This document shows positions 18,713 to 27,665 of a stretch of 64,000 bases of DNA, one piece after another; position 1 is the stretch's first letter; each line of letters opens with the position of its first letter. The notes beneath the pieces are model-generated. The model was not told where the DNA came from and made no database searches. It saw only the letters and a list, made by a program, of their open reading frames with translations. This DNA comes from Streptomyces sp. TLI_105 (GTDB lineage: Bacteria; Actinomycetota; Actinomycetes; Streptomycetales; Streptomycetaceae): assembly GCF_900105415.1 (NCBI RefSeq), contig NZ_FNSM01000001.1:2232001-2296000 (forward strand), given 5' to 3'. The position numbers and the translations under genes were made by a program.

Positions 18713-19399
18713 ATGCCCTTCACCGCGCTCGCCCTTCATCCGCCCCTTCCCCCGGCCCTGGCCGGGGAGCCCGCCGACGGGTTCGCCGGATGGGCCGCCG
18801 GGCTCGTCGACACGATGGGCGGGCCCGGCGCCGGGCTGGCCATCGCGCTCGAGAACCTCTTTCCGCCGCTGCCCAGCGAGGTGATCCTGCCCCTGACCGG
18901 CTTCGCCGCCGGGCAGGGCGTGATCGGCCTGGCCTCGGCGCTGTTCTGGACGACGCTGGGTTCGGTGGTCGGGGCGGTGGCCCTCTACTGGATCGGCGCG
19001 CTCTTCGGGCAGCGACGGATGCACGCGCTCTGGGCCCGGCTGCCGCTGGTGAAGGTCTCCGATCTGGAGCGCACCGAGCGGTGGTTCGCCCGGCACGGCA
19101 CGAAGGCCGTGTTCCTGGGGCGCATGGTGCCGATCTTCCGCAGTCTCGTCTCCGTCCCGGCGGGGGTCGAGCGGATGCCGATGCACGTCTTCCTCGCGCT
19201 CACGACGCTCGGCAGTCTCGTCTGGAACAGCGTCCTCGTCATGGCCGGCTACTGGCTCGGGGAGCGCTGGGACCTGGTCGAGGGGTACGTGGGCGTGCTG
19301 TCCAAGGCCGTGCTGGTGCTGGTCCTCGTGGCCCTGGCCGCGTTCCTCGCCGTACGGCTCCGGGGGCGCGGGCGCGCCCAGCACCGCCGTACCTCGTGA
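18713..19399 (+). CDS. DedA family membrane protein
   Basis: A 228-residue DedA/VTT-domain protein with about five membrane segments. It shows the early ENLFPPLPSEVILPL motif with the conserved membrane-embedded acid, and the amphipathic FLGRMVPIFRSLVSVPAG loop with the family's conserved Arg residues and Gly. DedA proteins support membrane lipid transport, envelope integrity and resistance to cationic compounds. It is followed after 71 bases by a two-component system on the same strand. The ATG follows GGAG by seven bases. Confidence 0.9.
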   Translation: MPFTALALHPPLPPALAGEPADGFAGWAAGLVDTMGGPGAGLAIALENLFPPLPSEVILPLTGFAAGQGVIGLASALFWTTLGSVVGAVALYWIGALFGQRRMHALWARLPLVKVSDLERTERWFARHGTKAVFLGRMVPIFRSLVSVPAGVERMPMHVFLALTTLGSLVWNSVLVMAGYWLGERWDLVEGYVGVLSKAVLVLVLVALAAFLAVRLRGRGRAQHRRTS

Positions 19400-19470
19400 G
19401 CGTGGAGCTGCCGCCCGTGCCGTACGGACGATCTTGTACGGGCCCGGAGGCGGAACTAGGCTGCGGGACC

Positions 19471-20619
19471 GTGCGCGGGGGCGAAGGCGGCGGTACGGGG
19501 GTTCGGTCGGCGGGGCTGCGGTTCGTCGGGGTGGTGCTCGGCTGCCTCAGCGCTCTTCTCGGCGCGCTCTTCCTCGTGGTCGCCGGAGCCGTACTCGGGC
19601 CGTGGCCCCGCGCGCGGCGGGTCCTGGTCGCCGGGGCACGGTGGCTCGCGGCGCTGGAGCGGAGCCGTCGCTCGGTCTTCTTCGGCGACCGGTTCCCCGG
19701 CCCGTACGAGGTCCCCGACCGGCGGCTCCTGCGGTACCTCGCGGCCCGCGTGGGGACGGGCCTGGTGTCCGGGGTCGTCCTCGGGCTCCTCGGCTTCGGC
19801 GCCGTCTTGGCCCTCCTGCTCGTCCGGGGCGTAATCCGGGGCTCGCTCGACTGGACGGAGCTCCTCGGTCAGCTGCTGCTCGGCGGTGTCCTGCTCTTCC
19901 TCGACGTCCAGGGGCTGCACGCGCTGACCGCGCTCGACGCCCGTCTCGCGCGCGCGTGCTTCGGGCCCTCCGAGCGGGAACTGCTGCGGCGGCGCATCGA
20001 CGAACTCGCCCTCAGCCGGGCCGCCGTGGTCCAGGCCGTGGACACCGAGCGCCGGCGGATCGAGCGGGATCTCCACGACGGCGTCCAGCAGCGGCTCGTG
20101 GCCCTGGCCATGCTGCTCGGCCGGGCGCGCCGGGGCCGGGGGCGCGACCCGGAGCAGGCGGACGCCCTGCTGTGGCAGGCGCACCGGGAGGCCCAGGACG
20201 TCCTGGCCGAGCTGCGGGACGTGGCCTGGCGGGTGTATCCGGCGGCCCTCGACAGCCTGGGGCTCGAAGAGGCGCTCGGCGGGGTGGCCCAGCGCTGCGC
20301 GATCCCGCTGCGCGTCCGGTTCGAGGCGGGGGACGCGCCGCTGCCCCGGCCGGTGGAGACCGCCGCGTACTTCGTGGTGTCGGAGGCCGTCACGAACGCC
20401 GCCAAGCATTCCTCCGCCTCCGCCGTCTCCGTCCGCGTGACGCGCGTCGGCCCGCTGCTCACCGTGCGGGTCGAGGACGACGGCCGGGGCGGCGCGGACC
20501 CGGCCGGAAGCGGGCTCACCGGGCTGCGCAGCCGGGTCGCCGCGCTCGACGGGACCCTGCGCGTCGACAGCCCCCTCGGGGGACCCACCACTCTTGTCGC
20601 GGAGCTGCCGTGCGCGTGA
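19471..20619 (+). CDS. Two-component sensor histidine kinase (HisKA_3 type)
   Basis: A 382-residue membrane kinase. Four hydrophobic segments occupy about residues 15-150. The dimerisation/phosphoacceptor helix follows with RRRIERDLHDGVQQRL (phosphorylated His in DLHDG), and the ATPase domain has EAVTNAAKHS and DDGRGG. It is of the NarL-partner class and overlaps the response regulator gene by ten bases. GTG 19471 is the most likely start; the frame stays open far upstream through dedA but that is shadow. The signal is unknown; the DedA neighbour hints at envelope stress. Confidence 0.87.
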   Translation: MRGGEGGGTGVRSAGLRFVGVVLGCLSALLGALFLVVAGAVLGPWPRARRVLVAGARWLAALERSRRSVFFGDRFPGPYEVPDRRLLRYLAARVGTGLVSGVVLGLLGFGAVLALLLVRGVIRGSLDWTELLGQLLLGGVLLFLDVQGLHALTALDARLARACFGPSERELLRRRIDELALSRAAVVQAVDTERRRIERDLHDGVQQRLVALAMLLGRARRGRGRDPEQADALLWQAHREAQDVLAELRDVAWRVYPAALDSLGLEEALGGVAQRCAIPLRVRFEAGDAPLPRPVETAAYFVVSEAVTNAAKHSSASAVSVRVTRVGPLLTVRVEDDGRGGADPAGSGLTGLRSRVAALDGTLRVDSPLGGPTTLVAELPCA

Positions 20620-21254
20620 TCCTGGCCGAGGACTCGACCCTGTTGCGGGAGGGCCTGGTGCGGCTGCTCGTCGAGGAGGGCCACGAGGTGCTCGCCGCGT
20701 TCGGCGACGCGGAGGGCCTCGTCGCCGAGGTGGCGGCGCGGCGCCCGGACGTCGTGGTCGCCGACATCCGGATGCCGCCGACCCACACGGACGAGGGGCT
20801 GCGGGCCGCCGTGGAGATCCGCGAGCGGCTGCCGGAGACGGGGGTGCTCGTGCTCTCCCAGTACGTCGAGCGCAGCTACGCGGCCCGGCTCCTCGCCGCC
20901 GGCGCGGAACGGGTCGGCTACCTCCTCAAGGACCGGGTGGCCCAGGTCGAGGAGTTCCTCGACGCGTTGGACCGGATCCAGGCGGGCGGGGCGGCGATCG
21001 ACCCGGAGGTCGTGCGCCAGCTCGTCGTGCGCAGCGCCCACGCCGATCCCCTGGCCCGGCTCACCCCGCGCGAGCGGGAGGTCCTGGAGGTGCTGGCCCA
21101 GGGGTACACGAACGCGGCGATCGCACGGCAGCTGCACCTCTCGCTGAGCGCGGTGGAGAAGTACCTGGGCGTCGTCTTCGACAAGCTGGAGCTCCACCGG
21201 ACCGACGGCTACAGCCGGCGGATCCTGGCCGTGCTGCGCTATCTGGAGGCCTGA
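20610..21254 (+). CDS. NarL/LuxR-family response regulator
   Basis: A 214-residue response regulator. The receiver domain has the acidic pair in LAEDS, the phosphoacceptor Asp in VVVADIRMPP and Lys in YLLKD; the C-terminal LuxR helix-turn-helix runs LTPREREVLEVLAQGYTNAA. It starts at a GTG inside the end of the kinase gene, so translation is coupled. Its 3' end overlaps the end of the convergent CoA-transferase gene by 16 bases. Confidence 0.93.
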   Translation: MRVILAEDSTLLREGLVRLLVEEGHEVLAAFGDAEGLVAEVAARRPDVVVADIRMPPTHTDEGLRAAVEIRERLPETGVLVLSQYVERSYAARLLAAGAERVGYLLKDRVAQVEEFLDALDRIQAGGAAIDPEVVRQLVVRSAHADPLARLTPREREVLEVLAQGYTNAAIARQLHLSLSAVEKYLGVVFDKLELHRTDGYSRRILAVLRYLEA

Positions 21255-22333
21255 GCCCATTCGGCCGGCACCTCGTCGGTGTGCTCGCCCGGGAGCGGGG
21301 CGCGGCCCGGGGCGTCGGTCGGGGTGCGGTCGAAGCGGGAGGCGGGGGCCGGCTGGAGGGTGCCGCCGACGTCCACGAAGGCTCCGCGCGCGGCCAGTTG
21401 GTGGTGCTCGGCCGCCTCGGCGGCGGTCAGCACCGGGGCCACTCCGGCGTCCACGGCGTCGAAGAGCTTGACCCAGTGCTCGCGGTCCCGGGTCGCGAAG
21501 CGGGCGGCGATCAGGGCGCGCAGCTCGGGCCAGGCGGCCGGGTCGGCGCGGTCGGGGAGGGTGTCGTCGTCCGTCAGGCCCAGCTGCTCCAGGAGGTTCC
21601 GGTAGAGCCGGGGTTCGATGGCGGCGACGGCGAGGTGCAGGCCGTCGGCGGCCGCGTAGAAGGAGTAGTGCGGGGCGTCGGTGACGGTGTGGTTGCCGGG
21701 GACCGCGCGCCACTGGTGGATCAGGGTGGCGATCAGGGCGGCGCCGTCCGCGAGGGCGGTGTCGACGACCTGGCCCCGGCCCGAGCGCTCCCGCTCGTGG
21801 AGCGCGGCGAGCAGCCCGTGCACATGGGCGTTGGCCCCGCCGGCGAAGCTGGAGAGGTACGCGGTCGGGGGCGGCACCGGCGCTCCGGTGGCGGGGTCGG
21901 TGTCGAGGGCGCCGGTCAGGGCGAGGACCGCGAGGTCGTGGGCGGCGCGTCCGGCCCACTCGCCCTGGCCGCCCCAGCCGCTGAGCCGGCCGTACACCAG
22001 GCGCGGGTTGCGGGCGTGGGCGGCCTCGGGGCCGATGCCGAGGCGGTCGGCGACGCCGGGGCGGAAGCCCTCGACGAGGATGTCGGCGTGCTCGGCGAGC
22101 GCGAGCGCCCGCTCGATCCCCTCGGGGCTCTTGAGGTCCAGGGCGACCGAACGGCGGCCGCGGGAGAGCGGGTTCTCAGCCGGGCGCGCGGCGTCAGGGG
22201 CGGGCGGCCCGGCCGGTGCCCGGTCGACCCGTACGACATCGGCGCCGAGACCGGACAGGACGGTGCCGACGAACGCGGTGGGCGCCGAGCCCGCGAATTC
22301 CAGTACGCGCACTCCGCTCAGCGGTCCTGCCAT
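21239..22333 (-). CDS. CaiB/BaiF family CoA-transferase / acyl-CoA racemase
   Basis: A 364-residue class III CoA-transferase-fold protein, closest by eye to alpha-methylacyl-CoA racemases. It has GVRVLEFAGSAP at the start, GADVVRVDR, DLKSPEG, the ILVEGFRPGVADRLG motif and LVYGRLSGWGG. In racemases His and Asp in the HDLAVLALTGALD region catalyse alpha-proton exchange. ATG 22333 is preferred over 22354 because AAGGGAG lies six bases upstream. It is transcribed leftward, in the same direction as the hem-type operon, though the ohr gene intervenes on the other strand; a shared role is possible but unproven. Confidence 0.87.
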   Translation of the reverse strand: MAGPLSGVRVLEFAGSAPTAFVGTVLSGLGADVVRVDRAPAGPPAPDAARPAENPLSRGRRSVALDLKSPEGIERALALAEHADILVEGFRPGVADRLGIGPEAAHARNPRLVYGRLSGWGGQGEWAGRAAHDLAVLALTGALDTDPATGAPVPPPTAYLSSFAGGANAHVHGLLAALHERERSGRGQVVDTALADGAALIATLIHQWRAVPGNHTVTDAPHYSFYAAADGLHLAVAAIEPRLYRNLLEQLGLTDDDTLPDRADPAAWPELRALIAARFATRDREHWVKLFDAVDAGVAPVLTAAEAAEHHQLAARGAFVDVGGTLQPAPASRFDRTPTDAPGRAPLPGEHTDEVPAEWAQASR

Positions 22334-22485
22334 GACCAACTCCCTTGAATTCATGGGTTCGTGATGTCCTTCACGCTATTGCGCGTCCCGCCGGGAAGGA
22401 CTGCGGAGATCCGTAGCGCCGGGAATTCGGCGGCGCCGGAGACTGGGAGGAATTCCTCCTTCTCCGCTTTCGAAAGGAATGACGC

Positions 22486-22902
22486 ATGGCCGTCGTCTAC
22501 ACCGCCGAGGTCGCTTCCACCGGAGACGGGCGCAACGGCGCCGTGCGCTCCTCCGACGGGCTCCTCGATCTGCCGCTGTCGAGCCCCAAGGCCGTCGGCG
22601 GTTCCGGCACCGCGACCAACCCCGAGCAGCTCTTCGCCGCCGGCTACGCCGCCTGCTTCCACAGCGCGCTCCGGGTCTCCGCGCGCGAGGCGAAAACCGT
22701 GCTCACGGACGACACCGTCACCGCCGAGGTGGCGCTGCACAAGGAGGAGGGCGGCTTCCACCTGTCGGTGGTCCTCACCGTCGAACTGCCCGGGCTCGAC
22801 GCTGCCGAGGCGCGGCGGCTCGCCGACGCCGCCCACGGCCGCTGCCCGTACTCGAAGGCGATCCGGGGGAACGTCGAGGTGCGGATCGACCTCGCGGCCT
22901 GA
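22486..22902 (+). CDS. ohr: Organic hydroperoxide resistance protein (OsmC/Ohr)
   Basis: A 138-residue Ohr peroxidase that reduces organic hydroperoxides. Both redox cysteines are visible: one in GYAACFHSAL and one in GRCPYSKAIR. Length and the NPEQLFAAGYAACF motif are standard for Ohr rather than OsmC. No OhrR repressor gene is adjacent. A strong terminator follows at once. Confidence 0.94.
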   Translation: MAVVYTAEVASTGDGRNGAVRSSDGLLDLPLSSPKAVGGSGTATNPEQLFAAGYAACFHSALRVSAREAKTVLTDDTVTAEVALHKEEGGFHLSVVLTVELPGLDAAEARRLADAAHGRCPYSKAIRGNVEVRIDLAA

Positions 22903-22917
22903 ATCGCCGCAGCCGAG

Positions 22918-22950
22918 GGAAGAGCCCCCGTGGTCCACGGGGGCTCTTCC
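22918..22950. terminator. Bidirectional terminator between ohr and hemL
   Basis: A perfect 14-bp inverted repeat (arm GGAAGAGCCCCCGT) with a five-base loop separates the convergent ohr and hemL genes. A TTCTGT stretch follows on the plus strand. Confidence 0.85.
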
Positions 22951-22998
22951 TTCTGTACGACCCTGCCGTCAGCCTTCTGTACGACCCCGCCGTCAGCG
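22951..22998. repeat. 24-bp tandem duplication covering the hemL stop codon
   Basis: Two adjacent 24-base units (22951-22974 and 22975-22998) differ at two positions only. The second unit contains the hemL stop codon, so the end of the gene and its trailer have been copied toward the terminator. A similar end-of-gene duplication is seen at recX. Confidence 0.9.
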
Positions 22999-24291
22999 CT
23001 TCGCCGCCGCCGCTGCCGCCGCCGCGGCCGGGAGCGCCTCGACCACCCGGCTCACGGCCCGGTCGTCGTGCGAGGCCGAGATGAACCAGGCCTCGAACGG
23101 CGAGGGCGGCAGATAGACGCCCTGTCGCAGCAGCTCGTGGAAGAACGGGGTGTAGCGGTGCGCCTCGGTGGCGCGGACCCCGTCGAAGTCCACCACCTCG
23201 TCCTCGCCGAAGAAGACCGAGAACATGGTGCCGGAATACTGCAGCCGGTGCGCCACACCCTCCTTGGTGAGGGCGGCGGAGACCTCGGCGCCGATCGTGG
23301 CCGAGACCCGGTCGAGCCGCTCGTACACCTCGGGGGTGCTGTGCCGCAGGGTGGCGAGGCCGGCGGCGGTGGCGACCGGGTTCCCGGAGAGGGTGCCCGC
23401 CTGGTAGACGGGGCCGGCCGGGGCGAGGTGGGCCATGACGTCCGCGCGTCCGCCGAAGGCCGCCGCGGGGAAGCCGCCGCCCATGACCTTGCCGAAGGTC
23501 AGCAGGTCGGGGGCGACGCCGTCCCGGCCGTACCAGCCGGAGCGGCTGGCCCGGAAGCCGGTCATGACCTCGTCGGAGACGAACAGCGCGCCGTGGCGGG
23601 CGGTGATCTCCTTGAGGCCGGCGTTGAAGCCGGGCAGCGGGGGGACGGCGCCCATGTTGCCGGGGGCCGCCTCGGTGATGACGGCGGCGATCTCGTCGCC
23701 GATCTCGGCGAAGACCTTCTCGACCGCCGCCAGGTCGTTGTACGGCAGGACGATCGTGTCGCTCGCCTGGGCGCCGGTGACGCCCGGGGTGTCGGGCAGC
23801 GCGAAGGTCGCGAGGCCGGAGCCGGCCGAGGCGAGGAGCGCGTCCACGTGGCCGTGGTAGCAGCCGGCGAACTTCACGATCTTGGAGCGGCCGGTGAAGC
23901 CGCGCGCCAGACGGATCGCCGACATCGTCGCCTCGGTGCCGGAGCTGACGAGGCGCACCTGCTCGACGGGGGCGACCCGGTCGACGATCTCCTCGGCGAG
24001 TTCGACCTCTCCGGTGGAGGGGGCCCCGAAGGAGGTGCCCCGCTCCAGGGCCCTGGTGACCGCCTCGACGACGGCCGGGTGGCGGTGGCCGAGGATCATC
24101 GGGCCCCAGGAGCAGATGAGGTCGACGTACTCGTTGCCGTCGCTGTCGGTGAGGTACGGGCCCTGGGCGGAGGCGATGAAGCGCGGGGTGCCGCCGACGG
24201 CGCCGAAGGCGCGGACCGGCGAGTTGACGCCGCCGGGGGTGACCTTGCGGGCACGCTCGAAGAGGGCCTTGCTGTTGTCCGTCCCGCTCAT
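22993..24291 (-). CDS. hemL: Glutamate-1-semialdehyde 2,1-aminomutase
   Basis: A 432-residue PLP enzyme that converts glutamate-1-semialdehyde to 5-aminolevulinate. Motifs are [13 protein letters not shown] at the start, [18 protein letters not shown], the YHGHVD loop, the PLP Asp in [11 protein letters not shown] and the Schiff-base Lys in [12 protein letters not shown], all intact. The C-terminus is a run of alanines. Its start overlaps the stop of the upstream acyl-CoA synthetase gene (ATGA), so it is translated as part of the leftward operon with hemA and hemB. In S. coelicolor hemL is remembered as lying away from the hemACDB cluster, so this arrangement is unusual. Confidence 0.95.
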   Translation of the reverse strand: MSGTDNSKALFERARKVTPGGVNSPVRAFGAVGGTPRFIASAQGPYLTDSDGNEYVDLICSWGPMILGHRHPAVVEAVTRALERGTSFGAPSTGEVELAEEIVDRVAPVEQVRLVSSGTEATMSAIRLARGFTGRSKIVKFAGCYHGHVDALLASAGSGLATFALPDTPGVTGAQASDTIVLPYNDLAAVEKVFAEIGDEIAAVITEAAPGNMGAVPPLPGFNAGLKEITARHGALFVSDEVMTGFRASRSGWYGRDGVAPDLLTFGKVMGGGFPAAAFGGRADVMAHLAPAGPVYQAGTLSGNPVATAAGLATLRHSTPEVYERLDRVSATIGAEVSAALTKEGVAHRLQYSGTMFSVFFGEDEVVDFDGVRATEAHRYTPFFHELLRQGVYLPPSPFEAWFISASHDDRAVSRVVEALPAAAAAAAAAKR

Positions 24292-26333
24292 CGGGCCGCC
24301 TCCTCGTCGCTGAGCGCCGCGTCCAGGACGACCGCGCCCTTCGTGAGGACCCGTACGGGGTTGAGGTCGAGGGCGAAGCCGGCGGGCCAGTCCTGGACCA
24401 GTTCGCCGACCTTGTGGAGGAGTTCGGCGGCGGCTTCGACGTCCACGGCCGCCCGGCCCCGGGTGCCGGCGAGCACCTTCGCGCCGCGCAGCCCGGCGAG
24501 GAGCTCGGCGCCCTCGCCCGGTGCCAGCGGCAGGAGCCGGTGGCCGACGTCGTCGAGGACCTCGGTGAAGATGCCGCCGAGGCCGGCGGTGAGCACCGGG
24601 CCCAGGTCGGTGGTGTGGACCCCGACGATCAGCTCGACGCCTTCGTCGACGAGTTCCTCGACGAGCACCTGGCCGCCGAGCGCGGCGAGCCGGCCGTACG
24701 CCTCGGGCGCGGCCTCTGCGGTGACGCCGATCTCGACGCCTCCCGCCTCCGTCTTGTGGAGCAGTCCGGGCACCACGGCCTTGAGCACCGCCGTACCGCC
24801 GACCTCGGTCACGGCACGCGCCGCGTCCTCGGCGTCCGTCGCGATCCGGCCCTTCGGCACGGAGATCCCCGCCTCGGCGAGGAGCCGCTTGAGCTCGGGC
24901 TCCGTGGCCCCGGCGCCGGGGCCGGGGACCGTCCCGGGGCGCGGGGCGTCCGGGAGCGTACGGGGGCGGCTGACCTCCCAGAGGGCGGCGGCGGCGCGCA
25001 GGGCGCGGGCCGGCGTCGGGTACTCGGGGAGCCCGGCCTCGCGCAGGTCGCGCGGGGCGTCGGGGGCGAGGAAGTCGGCGCCGGTGCGGGCGACGAGGAT
25101 GGGCTTGCCGCCCTTCGCGGCGGCGCGGGAGAGGGCGTTGACGGCCTTCTCGACGTCGGGTCCGGCCATCACGCAGAAGGCGGCGACGATGATGTCGACG
25201 GTGTCGTCGGCGATCAGGACGTCGAGGGAGCGGTCGAACAGGGACGGGTCGCTGAGGACGGTGGCCGTGATGTCGACCGGGTTGTCGATGGCCCCGAAGG
25301 CGGGGACGATCTCGGCGAGCGCCTCCTTGCTGCGCGGCTCCAGGGCGCTGAGCTCCAGGCCGTGGGCCTCGACGGCGTCGGCGGCGAGGATGCCGGAGCC
25401 GCCGGAGGTGGTGACGACGGCGACGCGGTTGCCGACGGGGCGCCGCTCGGACTCGAAGACCCGGGCCACGTCGAGGAGTTCGTCGATGTCCTCGACGCGG
25501 ACGATGCCGAGGCCGCGCAGGGCGGCGTCCAGGACCCGGTCGTCGGTGGCGAGGGCGCCGGTGTGGGAGGCGGCGGCGCGGCCGCCCGCCTCGGTGCGGC
25601 CGGACTTGAGGAGGGCGACGGGCTTGCCGGAGCCGGCCAGTTCGCGCAGCGTCCCGATGTCCGGGGTGTCCTCCAGGTAGCCGAGGAGGCCGGTGACCTC
25701 GGGGACTCCGGCCAGTTCGCGGAGGACTTCGAGGGCGGTGACGTCGGCGTCGTTGCCGGTGCTGACCACCCAGCCGGGGCGCAGGCCCCGCTCCAGGGCG
25801 AGGCTGGCGGCGCCGAAGCCGAGGGCGCCGCTCTGGCTGACGAAGGCGAGGGTGCCGGGCTCGAAGGGCACGGACTCGGCGCCGAAGAGCGGGCTGAAGG
25901 TGGCGAGGACGCGGTTCTCGTAGCCGACGGCGCCGATGCAGTTGGGTCCGATGATCCGCAGGCCTCCGGCGCGGGCCTTGGCGACGACCTCCGCCTGGAG
26001 GCGGGCGCCCTCCTCGCCGGTCTCGGCGAAGCCTGAGGAGGCGATGACGGCGAGCTTGACGCCGGCGGCGACGCAGTCGTCCACGGCGCCGGGGACCCGC
26101 TCGGCGGAGACCATGATCAGGGCCAGGTCGACGGGGCCCGGGGCGTCCTTGACGCTGGGGTACGCGGGGACGCCGAGGATCTCCGGGGAGCGTGGGTTGA
26201 CCGGCAGGATCCGGCCCTTGTAGCCGTACCGGAGGAGGTAGTCGAGCGGCTTGCGGCCCAGGGCGCCGGGGCGCTCGCTGGCCCCGATGACGGCGATGGA
26301 TTCGGCTTCCCAGAGGGCCGAGATGTCACTCAT
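24288..26333 (-). CDS. NDP-forming acyl-CoA synthetase (fused alpha-beta)
   Basis: A 681-residue protein joining a CoA-binding domain ([20 protein letters not shown] onward), a succinyl-CoA-ligase-like domain with the phosphohistidine loop ASHTGAL, and a C-terminal ATP-grasp domain ([31 protein letters not shown]). It forms acyl-CoA from an acid, CoA and ATP with release of ADP. There is no acetyltransferase domain, unlike Pat proteins. The gene overlaps both hemL and hemA by four bases, so it is tightly embedded between the two 5-aminolevulinate-forming enzymes. It may activate a carboxylate of that pathway (aminolevulinate, porphobilinogen or a product); simple acetate or succinate activation is the alternative. 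Confidence 0.88.
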   Translation of the reverse strand: MSDISALWEAESIAVIGASERPGALGRKPLDYLLRYGYKGRILPVNPRSPEILGVPAYPSVKDAPGPVDLALIMVSAERVPGAVDDCVAAGVKLAVIASSGFAETGEEGARLQAEVVAKARAGGLRIIGPNCIGAVGYENRVLATFSPLFGAESVPFEPGTLAFVSQSGALGFGAASLALERGLRPGWVVSTGNDADVTALEVLRELAGVPEVTGLLGYLEDTPDIGTLRELAGSGKPVALLKSGRTEAGGRAAASHTGALATDDRVLDAALRGLGIVRVEDIDELLDVARVFESERRPVGNRVAVVTTSGGSGILAADAVEAHGLELSALEPRSKEALAEIVPAFGAIDNPVDITATVLSDPSLFDRSLDVLIADDTVDIIVAAFCVMAGPDVEKAVNALSRAAAKGGKPILVARTGADFLAPDAPRDLREAGLPEYPTPARALRAAAALWEVSRPRTLPDAPRPGTVPGPGAGATEPELKRLLAEAGISVPKGRIATDAEDAARAVTEVGGTAVLKAVVPGLLHKTEAGGVEIGVTAEAAPEAYGRLAALGGQVLVEELVDEGVELIVGVHTTDLGPVLTAGLGGIFTEVLDDVGHRLLPLAPGEGAELLAGLRGAKVLAGTRGRAAVDVEAAAELLHKVGELVQDWPAGFALDLNPVRVLTKGAVVLDAALSDEEAAR

Positions 26334-27661
26334 GCGATGGCCTCGATCTTCTTCTCGTTCGGGTCGTTCGTGTCGCTGTCGTGGGGGGATTCCGCCGCGG
26401 CGAAGAGGCGGGTGAAGGCGGCTATGTGCCGGGCGCCGTCCGGGTCGGCCGCCAGCTCCCGCACGAGGACGGTGGGCTGGTGCAGGGCCTTGTCGACGAT
26501 CCGGCGGACGCTGCGGTCGATCTCCTGCCGCGTCGCGCCGTCGAGTCCGTCGAGGCGGCGGGCGAGCCGGTCGAGTTCGGCCTCGGCGGCCTCCGTGGCG
26601 GCGGTGCGCAGGGCCGTGAGGACGGGCTTGGCGCCGGCGAGCCGGAGGCCGGTGCGGAACTGCTCGACCTCGGCGTCGATCAGCTCGTGGGCGGCCTGGA
26701 CGCTGGCGGCGGAGATCTCGTCCTCCTGGCCCTCCTCCGCGATCCGGCGCAGGTCGACGAAGGTGACGCCGGGCAGCTCCGCCGCGGCGGGCGCGATGTT
26801 GTGCGGCAGGGACAGGTCGAGCAGGAACAGCTCGCGACCGTCCCGGGCGGCGAGCGCCTCCTCGACGTGCCGGGCGGTGACGAGGTGGCCGGTGGCGGCG
26901 GTGGCGCCGACGACGACATCGACCTCGGTGAGCAGCCGGGGCAGGTCCGTGAGGTCGTAGCCCGCTCCCCCGGTGGTCTCGGCGAGCCGCTGGGCCTTCT
27001 CCGGGGTGCGGTTGGCGACGTGGACCCGGTCGAGGCCGGAGCGGCGCAGTGCGGCGACGACGACTCCGGCGAAGGCTCCGGCGCCGATGACGAGGGCGGT
27101 CTTGCCGTGCAGGGAGCCGACCTTGCGCTCGAAGAAGCCGAGTCCGGCGGTGGCGAGGGAGCGGCCGGCCTCGTTGAGCCCGGTCTCGTTGCGGGCCCGC
27201 TTGCCGACCCGCAGGGCGGTCTGGACGGCCTTGGCGAGGACGCGGCCGGTGCGGTCGAGCCGCTGGGACCGTTCGAGGCCCAGTTTCACCTGGCCGAGGA
27301 TCTGGTCCTCGCCGACCACGACCGATTCGAGTCCGGAGGCCACGGCGAAGAGGTGGCGCACGGCTCCGTCGGCGTGGTGGCTGTAGAGGTGCGGGGCGAT
27401 CTCCTCGTGGTCGACGCCGGTGTGCTGGGCGAACAGCTCGCCGAGGCCGTCGAGTTCGGAGGTGGAGGCGCGGGTCTCGGCGTAGATCTCCAGTCGGTTG
27501 CAGGTGGAGACGACGACGGCGGCGTCGATGCCGTCGACGGAGGTCACGTCGGAGACGAGTTCCTCGGCGGGCCGGTCGGTGCCGGCGAGTCTCTCCAGGA
27601 GGTCGAGGGGGGCGCTGGCATGGCTGATGCCGAGGACCAGCATGGAGGAGGACGAGGTCAC
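26330..27661 (-). CDS. hemA: Glutamyl-tRNA reductase
   Basis: A 443-residue enzyme that reduces glutamyl-tRNA to glutamate-1-semialdehyde with NADPH. The catalytic Cys is present in STCNRLEIYAE. The substrate-site motif GLESVVVGEDQILGQVK, the NADPH motif VIGAGAFAGVV and the C-terminal dimerisation helices are all intact. In the usual Streptomyces arrangement hemA is followed by hemC, hemD and hemB behind rex; here rex, hemC and hemD are absent, which suggests a second, dedicated copy. The start is GTG five bases after the hemB stop. Confidence 0.96.
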   Translation of the reverse strand: MTSSSSMLVLGISHASAPLDLLERLAGTDRPAEELVSDVTSVDGIDAAVVVSTCNRLEIYAETRASTSELDGLGELFAQHTGVDHEEIAPHLYSHHADGAVRHLFAVASGLESVVVGEDQILGQVKLGLERSQRLDRTGRVLAKAVQTALRVGKRARNETGLNEAGRSLATAGLGFFERKVGSLHGKTALVIGAGAFAGVVVAALRRSGLDRVHVANRTPEKAQRLAETTGGAGYDLTDLPRLLTEVDVVVGATAATGHLVTARHVEEALAARDGRELFLLDLSLPHNIAPAAAELPGVTFVDLRRIAEEGQEDEISAASVQAAHELIDAEVEQFRTGLRLAGAKPVLTALRTAATEAAEAELDRLARRLDGLDGATRQEIDRSVRRIVDKALHQPTVLVRELAADPDGARHIAAFTRLFAAAESPHDSDTNDPNEKKIEAIA

Positions 27662-27665
27662 GGGG

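Noticed and set aside
18640..19470. Extended start for the sensor kinase running through dedA
   Set aside because: The frame is open by chance; the DedA protein in another frame has full family motifs, and the kinase's own membrane domain begins after 19471.
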